A DNA stretch of 53,721 bases, from the NCBI GenBank assembly GCA_024698925.1, contig JAILQO010000082.1, positions 1 through 53,721 on the forward strand. The letters run 5' to 3'. Below, in pieces: positions 17,787 to 24,811 of this stretch. This stretch comes from Bacteroidaceae bacterium. GTDB taxonomy: Bacteria; Bacteroidota; Bacteroidia; Bacteroidales; Bacteroidaceae. The stretch's first letter is position 1; the number at the start of each line of letters is the position of its first letter. The translations under genes and the position numbers were made by a program. The notes beneath the pieces were generated by a model. It was given only the letters and a program-made list of their open reading frames with translations, did not search any database and was not told the DNA's origin.

Positions 17787-18965
17787 TTATTGGGCCAAGG
17801 GATGATAGTAGCGAGGCTGCTCATCGGGCATCAGTTCCGGATGCAGGATGATCAGCAGGTCACGGAGGAGGCGATCCGGGTGGAAGGGTGTCTCCTCGTA
17901 GAAATGATTGTGCGCCAGGTCGCAGCCCCATATCCGTTGCTCGCGGAATGCACGGAAGCGGGTGTAGGGCTGATAGTCGGCCGCCAACTGCGCGTAGGTC
18001 AGCGGCTTCGCGCTGTTGAACTTCAGGAGCCATACGTCGGCATCCTGCGCCTCGTCGAGCACGGTCTCGAAAGAGAGGCCAACGCTGCCGCTGCCCTGTC
18101 GGTTACGGAAGAGATAGTCGGCGCCGGCATCGGCGAACATGATGCCCATGGTGCTCTGTCCGCAGGGCACAAACCATTGGCCGCCATACAACATTTCCGT
18201 GAGCAGCGAGGGGTGCATGACGACGGAATCGTCAGGCGCGCCCTTCGGGCTTTGCGCTTTCTCTTTGAGGGCAAGGTAGTTTTGCTCTACCGCCTGAAAG
18301 ATGCTGTCCGCGCGCACTTCCACGCCAAACAGCTCGCCATAGAAGCGAATCCACTCGGCGCGCGCCAAGGGCGATGTCTCCATATACTCGGCACATTCCA
18401 CGATGGGAATCCCCAACCGTTCCACGCGTCCGTAGCCGCCGCTGTGCTCAAAAGGTGTCAGCAACAGCACATCGGGTGCGACATCCATGATGCGCTCGAT
18501 ATTGGGATTCATGCCGTTACCAAAATCAGCGATGCGTCCTGCGGCTAAGCCTTCCGTGACTACAGGAAGGTCGATGTATTGCTTCTCGCAGACACCTGCG
18601 ATAGCGCCTCCGACCCCCAGCTCATCCAGCAATCCACAATGCACAGCCGTAGCGACCCCCGCATGAGTGACTGGCACTTTGATGACCGAGGAAGGAGCGT
18701 CCACTGCAGCCATCGAGGCGGGAAGATGCTCGACGTCTGTTGCCGATAATATATATCGGTGCAGGACTTGGGCTGTATCCCAAGGGTTGCGCAGTGTCCA
18801 TATCGAGTAGCCGTCACCTCGCTCGCAAGAGATATTGACCGCATAGCGCAGGGGCTCAGCAGTGAGCTCTTCGGACGGCGCTTTCCCACCTGTGCAAGCG
18901 GCACAGAGCACGAGGAGTATGCATGATGCGAAAGAAAGGATTCTGCGTATGATCATTTTTACCAT
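17787..18965 (-). CDS. ABC transporter substrate-binding lipoprotein
   Basis: A 392-residue class III periplasmic binding protein (BtuF/FhuD type), lipidated at Cys24 in LCAAC. Conserved stretches include IKVPVTHAGVATAVHCGLLDELG (split across residues about 95-117), MNPNIERIMDVAPDVLLL and PLARAEWIRFYGELF. It delivers ligand to the permease encoded 12 bp downstream. The ATG at 18965 overlaps the stop of the truncated TonB receptor (ATGGTAA); ATG 18956 is an alternative start. It is related in layout to the lipoprotein at 23637 but clearly different in sequence, so these are two separate uptake sets. Confidence 0.88.
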   Translation of the reverse strand: MVKMIIRRILSFASCILLVLCAACTGGKAPSEELTAEPLRYAVNISCERGDGYSIWTLRNPWDTAQVLHRYILSATDVEHLPASMAAVDAPSSVIKVPVTHAGVATAVHCGLLDELGVGGAIAGVCEKQYIDLPVVTEGLAAGRIADFGNGMNPNIERIMDVAPDVLLLTPFEHSGGYGRVERLGIPIVECAEYMETSPLARAEWIRFYGELFGVEVRADSIFQAVEQNYLALKEKAQSPKGAPDDSVVMHPSLLTEMLYGGQWFVPCGQSTMGIMFADAGADYLFRNRQGSGSVGLSFETVLDEAQDADVWLLKFNSAKPLTYAQLAADYQPYTRFRAFREQRIWGCDLAHNHFYEETPFHPDRLLRDLLIILHPELMPDEQPRYYHPLAQ

Positions 18966-19274
18966 CGGGGTTTGATTTCCAAAAAGATTTCAAAATGGCG
19001 GCCAGCCATCGGGCGCGAGAGTACGGTGACATACTCCGTATCCAGCAGGTTATAGACTGCGAACTTGAGTGCGCCGCGGGTCTTGCCCAGCAGGAGCTGG
19101 CGCTCCAGCATCACATTGTTCATATAATAGGGCTTGAGGCGACCCGTGATGTACTGCACCTCGTTGCTGGTGGTCGTATAGCGCTCGCTGTAGCAGTGCC
19201 ATTGGTAGGTGAGGCCCCACGAGCGCCATTTGGCGCTGGCATTGACGTTGGCGGAATGCAGCGGGTAGCGAGGA
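18959..19274 (-). pseudogene. 3' remnant of a TonB-dependent receptor
   Basis: About 100 residues of the C-terminal barrel of a TonB receptor remain in frame: RYPLHSANV, WRSWGLTYQW, YYMNNVMLERQLL, FAVYNLLDTEYVTV and the terminal FEIFLEIKPRW. Reading upstream, homology stops at the left end of the 605-bp fold-back element and the frame soon meets a stop. The plug domain and most of the barrel are absent from the window. The remnant lies directly upstream of its binding protein and permease, so it was probably the outer-membrane component of that uptake operon. Translation of the remnant is doubtful. Confidence 0.8.
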
Positions 19275-19868
19275 TTTAGCGTATTGACTGAATGTCAATG
19301 CGCCCGAGCGGCCGAAGCGTAACTCCTACGCTGAGGGCGGGGGACAGCGGGAACGCTGTGAAAAGAACGGGATAGGTGCGCACTTATATATTATATGTGT
19401 GCGCACGCGCGTGGATTGTCATTTTGAAAGCAAATTGTGTGCTTTTGTAAGCGTTTTCGCAGAAAGTGCTTACACTTTGTATTTTTGCTTTGAGTCAGTG
19501 TTAAGTCAGAGGTGAGTCGGAGTTGATACGGCTTTGATACTGTGTCAATATGTCACATTTGCTACATTCAATGTAGCAAATTGGTATATCAAAGCTCCAA
19601 GAAAACACCAAGGAAACGCCAAGATAACTCCAAGAAAACCATTTTATCAATGTGTAAGCACTTTCTATGAAAGAGCTTACAAAAGCATACATTTCAATGA
19701 CAAATTGTAAATAACCCGCGCGCGTGCGCACACATATTTCATATAAGTGCGCTCCTTTCCCGCCCTTTTTCACAGCGTTCCCGCTGTTCCCCACCCTCCG
19801 CGTAGGAGTTACGCTTCGGCCGCTCGGGGCGCATTGACATTCAGTCAATACGCTAATTCCCTCGCTAC
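19264..19868. mobile_element. 605-bp near-palindromic fold-back (MITE-like) element
   Basis: The outer ends are GGTAGCGAGG and CCTCGCTACC. The left arm (about 19264-19474) and right arm (about 19651-19868) are inverted copies, roughly 215 bp long and highly similar. Both carry TTGACTGAATGTCAA, the hairpin module TTTTCACAGCG/CGCTGT, CGTAGGAGTTACG, TGTGTGCGCACGCGCG and AAAGTGCTTACAC. The centre has 11-bp units on both sides of a perfect 25-bp palindrome (19557-19581). No transposase-like ORF. Its position at the broken end of a TonB receptor gene suggests insertion. Inserted versus locally arisen palindrome cannot be settled here. Confidence 0.75.
19493..19635. repeat. Inverted 11-bp iterons around a 25-bp palindrome
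   Basis: Left set: AGTCAGTGTTA, AGTCAGAGGTG, AGTCGGAGTTG, ATACGGCTTTG, ATACTGTGTCA (19493-19547). Centre: ATTTGCTACATT, one C, then the exact complement (19557-19581). Right set: AAGCTCCAAGA, AAACACCAAGG, AAACGCCAAGA, TAACTCCAAGA (19592-19635). The spacing is exactly 11 bp, one helical turn. The right set is a diverged inverse of the left set. Confidence 0.7.
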
Positions 19869-19933
19869 CATGTAATATATGACAAATGACTCTTTGGCAA
19901 TATGAACCCGATGTGGGATTTTTTTCATAAAAG

Positions 19934-19965
19934 TTTGGTGGATTGGGGAAAAGGGTGTACCTTTG
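19934..19965 (+). promoter_or_regulatory. Promoter of the cobalamin regulon
   Basis: TTTG (19934-19937), a 20-bp spacer, then TACCTTTG (19958-19965). Exact Bacteroidetes consensus, placed just upstream of the cobalamin riboswitch. Confidence 0.85.
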
Positions 19966-19971
19966 CCGCCG

Positions 19972-20198
19972 AAATGAGGTAATCGTGTGGCGGATGCCGC
20001 ACGGTGCAAGGGAATCCGGTGTGAATCCGGGGCTGTTCCTGCAGCTGTAATCCCCTCGAAGAAGGCCTATTCGTATAACGCCACTGATTCTTGTTGACAA
20101 GTAAACAAGTTGACGGAATTGGGAAGGTAGAATAGGTGGGGGAGAGCCAGAAGACCTGCCGCAGTTTCATTTACAACCAAGTCGCCCAGGAAAAGGCG
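19972..20198 (+). promoter_or_regulatory. Cobalamin riboswitch
   Basis: Binds adenosylcobalamin or a related corrinoid and lowers expression of downstream genes. The conserved core is plain: GGGAATCCGGTGTGAATCCG, then GGGCTGTTCC, GCAGCTGTAA, GCCACTG (near 20081) and the B12 box GAGCCAGAAGACCTGCC (20144-20160). Just after it, CGCC (20183-20186) can pair with GGCG (20195-20198) right at the GTG start of the receptor gene, so control is probably at translation initiation. Confidence 0.95.
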
Positions 20199-22474
20199 TG
20201 AGGAAGTTCATGTTGAGATTTGTGTTATCTGCGGGTTTGGCTCTCGCCTTTTCATGGTTCCCGCTCCATGCTCAGGACTCGCTGAAGGTTGGTGACCTTC
20301 ACGAAGTTGTGGTTACAGGTACTGGTACGCAGCACCTGTTGCGCGACGTGCCTGTGCAGACGGAGGTGATCACGGCTAAGATGCTGGAGAGCTACGGCGG
20401 TAAGAGTGTGGAGGAAATCCTGAGCGGTCTGACGGCGTCGTTCGCTTTCAGCGAGGGTGACATGGGCAGCCAGATGCAGTTAGGCGGTCTGGGTAACAGT
20501 TATATCCTGATACTGATTGACGGCAAGCGCGTGCACGGCGACGTGGGCGGCGAGAACGACTTGGGGCTGATTGACCCTCAGAACATTGAGCGTATAGAGA
20601 TCGTGAAGGGTGCACAGAGTGCGCTGTACGGTAGCGACGCGATGGCGGGCGTGGTGAATATCATCACGAAGAAACACAAGGACAGTGGCCTCTATGCCGA
20701 CAATGCTACGCGCTACGGCTCGTACAACGACCTGCGTCAGCATAACACGCTGGCCATCAACATAGGCCGCTTCGGCAGCCAGACGAATTTCCAGCTGCAA
20801 CGCAATGACGGCTGGCAGAACACGGCCGAGGAATGGGCCGAGGGGATGGTGCTGACGGACAGCAAGAACAAGACAGTGAATGCGTTCCTGAACTGGCAGT
20901 TGGCAGAGCGGCTGACGTACCGGCCGGTGAAGGATGTGGAGCTGTATGCCGAGGGAACGTATTACAAGAAGGAGATACAGCGCCCGCGCAACGGCAACCA
21001 CCCCAGCTGCGACGTCTATACGTATGACCTGCGCTACAACAACGCCTCGGCGTCGGTAGGAGGACGATGGACAATGGACAATGGAAAATGGAAAATGGAA
21101 AATGGACCGCTCGGCCCGAAGGGACGCTTGACACCTCAAGAATGGACAATGGACAATGGGGGACGGCGGAACTATGTGACTTTTGATCTTGACTGGAACA
21201 AGCATGCCTATTACTATGACTACACGGCGGGTACGTACGTGACGATGCGCCTGGTGGGCGAGGAGTTCGGTCCGATGAACGGCGAGTGGTATCCGGTGAA
21301 GATGAAGGCCGGGCAGTCGCGGTTGCAGAGCGACCAGCAGCGCACGAAGGGCGAGTTGAAAGGTGTCTTCTACCTACCCTGGGAGAACACGCTGAACGTG
21401 GGCACGGAGTACCGCTACGACTACCTGAATGCTCCAGACCGCACATCGGAAGGGAACGCGAGCGACTGGACGGGCGCGGTGTATGTGCAGGATGAGTTTG
21501 ACAAGCTGGAGTGGCTGAATGTGACGGCTGGCGTGAGGTTGGTGGGTAACCAGAACTTCGGTGTGCGACTAACGCCCAAGGTGAGTACGATGCTCTCGGT
21601 CGGCGACTGGCGCCTGCGTCTGGGCTGGAGTCAGGGCTTCAAGACCCCTACAGTGAAGGAGCTGCATTACCGCTACCTGCATGTCATGGGCAGCAGCACA
21701 TTCTTCAACATCGGCAACACGGACCTGGATCCCCAGACCAGCAATTACTATTCGGCGGGCCTGGAGTACCGCGGTAGCCGCCTGACGGCCGCGGTGACCG
21801 GCTACGTGAACCAGCTGGACAACATGATCGCGCTGGTGAATGTGGATGACGGCGAGATCCCGAAGGGCATCACCACGGCCTATCTGGGCGACGGCAGCAG
21901 CAAGGTGCAGGCCCGCATGTACAAGAATATGGACAATGCCCGCACGTACGGCGTGGACGTCACGGTGGGCTATCAGGTGATGAAGGACCTGAAGCTGAAC
22001 GCGGCATACAGCTACCTAGACACCGAGGCCAACCTGTACGATACCAGCAAGGGCAAGATGACGCATGTGACCATCGACGGCACGGCGCACCACAAGTGGA
22101 ACGCTACGGCGATGTACAGCCACGCCTTCGGCAAGCGCTACAAGCTGGGTGTGAACCTCTCCACACGCGGCAGCAGCACGCGCTACTACGAGAACAACGG
22201 CAACGGCAAGCCCTATCAGATCTGGCGCGTGAACACCACGCATGAGTTTCCGCTCCAAGTTTCAAGTTTCAGGATTCAGGCCATCAGGCTGGAGCTGGGC
22301 GTGGACAACATTTTCAATTACGTGGATCGCACGATGCATCCGTACCATCTGGGTACAACATCGGCCGGCACGACGGTGCACGGTACGGTGGCGATCCGTT
22401 TCAATACAGGCAAGAACGTTAAAAAACCTATTTTCACAACTAAATCTAAATTAAACAACAATGAAGAAGATTAA
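20198..22474 (+). CDS. btuB: TonB-dependent cobalamin receptor BtuB
   Basis: A 758-residue outer-membrane receptor. Signal peptide about 1-25 (ending LHA), then a TonB box-like region (LHEVVVTGTG). The plug domain (about 45-160) has ILILIDGKRVHGD and GAQSALYGSDAMAGVVNIIT, followed by a 22-strand-type barrel. Riboswitch control and the cobalamin operon support corrinoid uptake. The start is GTG 20198, in phase with a signal peptide; ATG 20210 would also give one. Residues about 289-322 (WTMDNGKWKMENG ... EWTMDNGG) come from heptamer repeats and one 40-bp cassette inserted in frame, probably in a surface loop. It overlaps cbiK by 14 bp. Confidence 0.93.
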   Translation: MRKFMLRFVLSAGLALAFSWFPLHAQDSLKVGDLHEVVVTGTGTQHLLRDVPVQTEVITAKMLESYGGKSVEEILSGLTASFAFSEGDMGSQMQLGGLGNSYILILIDGKRVHGDVGGENDLGLIDPQNIERIEIVKGAQSALYGSDAMAGVVNIITKKHKDSGLYADNATRYGSYNDLRQHNTLAINIGRFGSQTNFQLQRNDGWQNTAEEWAEGMVLTDSKNKTVNAFLNWQLAERLTYRPVKDVELYAEGTYYKKEIQRPRNGNHPSCDVYTYDLRYNNASASVGGRWTMDNGKWKMENGPLGPKGRLTPQEWTMDNGGRRNYVTFDLDWNKHAYYYDYTAGTYVTMRLVGEEFGPMNGEWYPVKMKAGQSRLQSDQQRTKGELKGVFYLPWENTLNVGTEYRYDYLNAPDRTSEGNASDWTGAVYVQDEFDKLEWLNVTAGVRLVGNQNFGVRLTPKVSTMLSVGDWRLRLGWSQGFKTPTVKELHYRYLHVMGSSTFFNIGNTDLDPQTSNYYSAGLEYRGSRLTAAVTGYVNQLDNMIALVNVDDGEIPKGITTAYLGDGSSKVQARMYKNMDNARTYGVDVTVGYQVMKDLKLNAAYSYLDTEANLYDTSKGKMTHVTIDGTAHHKWNATAMYSHAFGKRYKLGVNLSTRGSSTRYYENNGNGKPYQIWRVNTTHEFPLQVSSFRIQAIRLELGVDNIFNYVDRTMHPYHLGTTSAGTTVHGTVAIRFNTGKNVKKPIFTTKSKLNNNEED
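21062..21164. repeat. In-frame heptamer repeats plus one 40-bp cassette within btuB
   Basis: Heptamers GGACAAT and GGAAAAT run up to 21103. A 40-bp cassette in minus orientation follows (21104-21143: GGACCGCTCGGCCCGAAGGG, then ACGCTTGACACCTCAAGAAT), then more GGACAAT units. Together they are read in frame. The cassette is the same as the two plus-oriented copies inside cbiET. Confidence 0.85.
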
Positions 22475-23627
22475 TGCAATGATCGTGGCTGCCATGTCGC
22501 TGGCATTGGTAGCCCCCGCCGTCATCTCCTGCGGTGACGACGAGAAGGAAGTCATCACGAAGACCGAGACCATCGAGAACCTCGTGTCGGAGTACACTGT
22601 GAACGACAAGCTGGTAGCCGCTCAGAAGGCAAAGTCCGGCAAGGACGAGGCCGTGCTGCTGGTAGCTTTCGGTTCTACATGGAACAACGCGTTCCTGGCT
22701 TTTGACAAGACGAAGGCCGCTTACGAGGCTGCATTCCCCAATGCTGACGTGTATGTCAGCTTCTCGAGCGACATCTGCATCAACCGTGCAAGCGCTGGTG
22801 AGAACCCCGACGATAACGGTAACATCGTGAAGCGCGACTACTACGAGCCCCGCTACCTGCTCCACGCCATCGGTGCTGCCAAGTACAAGACCATCCGCGT
22901 ACAGTCCCTGCAGGTGATCCCCGGTGAGGAGTTCGCCGCTGTGGTGGCCAGCGTGAAGAAGTTCATGAACAACGGTTACATCAGCAGCGCCCACCTGGAC
23001 GACGAGTATCTGGCTCAGTTGGCAGAGGATGAGGCTATCTTCCTGGGTATGCCCCTGCTGAACGATCCTGAGACAGACGTCGTGAAGGTGGCTGAGAAGC
23101 TGAATGCACTGTATGCCAGCGAGGCCGCTCAGGGCGTCGTAGCCTTCATGGGTCACGGTAACCCCGACAAGTACGACACGTTCAAGGCCAACAAGCGCTA
23201 CGAGCAGCTGGAGGAAGAGTTGCAGAAGCTGAACCCCAACTACTTTGTCGGTACTGTGGATATGGCCAAGAACTTCAAGCAGGATGTCATGAAGCGCATG
23301 CAGGATAAGAACATCAACAGCGGTAAGGTTTATCTGCACGCCCTGATGTCTATCGCCGGTGACCACGCTCACAACGACATGGCTGGTAAAGGTGAGGATT
23401 ACTGGGATGAAGAAGAGCCCACGAGCGAGGACAACAGCTGGTTCGAGTTCTTCAAGAACAACGGCTATGAGGCTATTGTACCCCTGAAGGGCAACCATCC
23501 GGAGGGCCTGCTGGAGCTGGAGAACGAGGCGGCAGAGACCGTCATCCTGAACGTCTGGATCGAGCACACCAAGAATGCCGAGTATCTGGAGGATGCTTAC
23601 CACAGCATGTATCCCGAAGAGGAATAA
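22461..23627 (+). CDS. cbiK: CbiK-type sirohydrochlorin cobaltochelatase, predicted lipoprotein
   Basis: CbiK enzymes insert Co2+ into sirohydrochlorin. The chelatase fold is shown by VLLVAFGSTWNNAF (about 65-78), RVQSLQVIPGEEF (146-158), the metal ligand His232 in FMGHGNP, and His302/His304 in AGDHAHND. The protein has an export signal with a lipobox (AVISC, Cys24), so it is predicted to sit outside the cytoplasm. It is 388 residues, longer than cytosolic CbiK (about 260), with an acidic insert DEEEPTSEDNSW. It lies between two TonB receptors and a binding lipoprotein. It may therefore process metallated or metal-free tetrapyrroles in the periplasm rather than feed the cytosolic pathway. Confidence 0.88.
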   Translation: MKKINAMIVAAMSLALVAPAVISCGDDEKEVITKTETIENLVSEYTVNDKLVAAQKAKSGKDEAVLLVAFGSTWNNAFLAFDKTKAAYEAAFPNADVYVSFSSDICINRASAGENPDDNGNIVKRDYYEPRYLLHAIGAAKYKTIRVQSLQVIPGEEFAAVVASVKKFMNNGYISSAHLDDEYLAQLAEDEAIFLGMPLLNDPETDVVKVAEKLNALYASEAAQGVVAFMGHGNPDKYDTFKANKRYEQLEEELQKLNPNYFVGTVDMAKNFKQDVMKRMQDKNINSGKVYLHALMSIAGDHAHNDMAGKGEDYWDEEEPTSEDNSWFEFFKNNGYEAIVPLKGNHPEGLLELENEAAETVILNVWIEHTKNAEYLEDAYHSMYPEEE

Positions 23628-23636
23628 GATGAATCC

Positions 23637-24803
23637 ATGAAGCACATCATATCTATCTGCCAAATGGCGGTGCACCCTCTCGTAGGGTGTGCCGCTTTCG
23701 TGCTTCTCACCGCCTGTGGGCACCCTGCGCACGTGCAGGGTGGACACAGTGCGGACGAGCCGTTTGCGGAGGCGGATTCCGTGCTGAGTGAGGCTGAGAA
23801 TTACTCGGACACTATAGAGATTCGCTATGCGCGCGGGCTACGCGTGACGTATGAGGCGGACGGCGTGCACGTGAGCATCAGCAACCCCGACCCGACGGCC
23901 TCGTCCATGCCCGCCGAGGAGCTGGTCATCACGCAGGCGGCCAACCGCTTCATCTGCACCACGGCGTTGCAGTTAGGTAACTTCGAGGTGCTGGGGCTGG
24001 AGGACCGCATCGTGGGCATGAACAGCCTGCGCAACCTGTTCTCGCCGCGCATGAAGGAGCAGCAGGCCAGCGGCTATACCACACGCATCGGCAAGGAAGG
24101 AAACTTCGACCTGGAGACGGTGATCGCAACGCAGCCGGACTACATCTTCGTCTCGGCCTCCAAGCACGGCGGCTTCGAGGCGCTGCGCGAATGCGGTATC
24201 CCGCTCATCTCGCATCACGGCTACAAGGAAACCGACCCCCTGGGGCAGGCCGAGTGGATCAAGCTCATCGGACTGCTGACGGGCGAGACGCGACGGGCCA
24301 ATGCCGTATTCGCTGACATCGAGCGGAAGTACCTGACGCTGCGCGAGGAGGTGAAGGCCGCGATGGGAGCGGGCCGACGGCCAACGGTCATCAGCGGGCG
24401 GCAGATGCGCGACGGATGGTACGTGGCTGGCGGTCGGAGTTATCTGGCACAGCTGTTCCACGATGCCGGTGCCGACTATCTCATGAGCGACAACGAAGAG
24501 TCGGGCGGCCTGTCGCTGGACTTTGAAGCGGTGTATGCCCGCGGGCTGCATGCCGACTTCTGGCAGACGGACGGAAGCTTTGACGGCGACGTCACGCTAC
24601 AGACGCTGGCCGACGAAGACCCGCGGTATGCCACGATGGATGCGTACAAGGCGGGACATGTCCTGTTCTGCAACCTCGCACAAACGCCGTACAGAGAGCT
24701 GGCTGGCGTACAGCCCCATTTCCTGCTGGCCGATTTCGTGAAGGCATTCCATCCTCAACTACTACCCCACTACGAACCCCACTATTACAAACTCATTCAA
24801 TAA
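23637..24803 (+). CDS. Corrinoid-type ABC substrate-binding lipoprotein
   Basis: A 388-residue BtuF/FhuD-like periplasmic binding protein, lipidated at Cys27 (LLTAC). Characteristic segments are ITQAANRFICTTALQLGNFEVLGLEDRIVG (split, residues about 98-127), NFDLETVIATQPDYIFV and DPLGQAEWIKLIGLLTG. It lies 9 bp after cbiK and 8 bp before the second TonB receptor. It presumably passes corrinoid from the receptor to the permease at 33140. The DNA for the signal peptide region carries two small inverted repeats (CACCCT/AGGGTG and CACCCTGC/GCAGGGTG), so part of the leader MAVHPLVGCAAF may be repeat-derived. Confidence 0.88.
   Translation: MKHIISICQMAVHPLVGCAAFVLLTACGHPAHVQGGHSADEPFAEADSVLSEAENYSDTIEIRYARGLRVTYEADGVHVSISNPDPTASSMPAEELVITQAANRFICTTALQLGNFEVLGLEDRIVGMNSLRNLFSPRMKEQQASGYTTRIGKEGNFDLETVIATQPDYIFVSASKHGGFEALRECGIPLISHHGYKETDPLGQAEWIKLIGLLTGETRRANAVFADIERKYLTLREEVKAAMGAGRRPTVISGRQMRDGWYVAGGRSYLAQLFHDAGADYLMSDNEESGGLSLDFEAVYARGLHADFWQTDGSFDGDVTLQTLADEDPRYATMDAYKAGHVLFCNLAQTPYRELAGVQPHFLLADFVKAFHPQLLPHYEPHYYKLIQ
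23673..23742. repeat. Two CACCCT/AGGGTG hairpins in a lipoprotein signal region
   Basis: First hairpin CACCCT (23673-23678) with AGGGTG (23684-23689). Second CACCCTGC (23721-23728) with GCAGGGTG (23735-23742). Both start with the same word and lie on either side of the lipobox codons. Confidence 0.5.
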
Positions 24804-24811
24804 GAAGCCCC

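Noticed and set aside
19264..19868. Insertion sequence with transposase
   Set aside because: No transposase frame exists; the interior is non-coding and symmetric, so only a non-autonomous or fold-back element is supported.
19501..20100. 199-residue minus-strand ORF across the fold-back core and riboswitch
   Set aside because: It covers two non-coding structures, resembles no protein, and its length is explained by chance in low-stop sequence.
22446..23747. 433-residue minus-strand ORF opposite cbiK
   Set aside because: It mirrors cbiK codon structure, has no recognisable domain or export signal, and cbiK is certain on the other strand.
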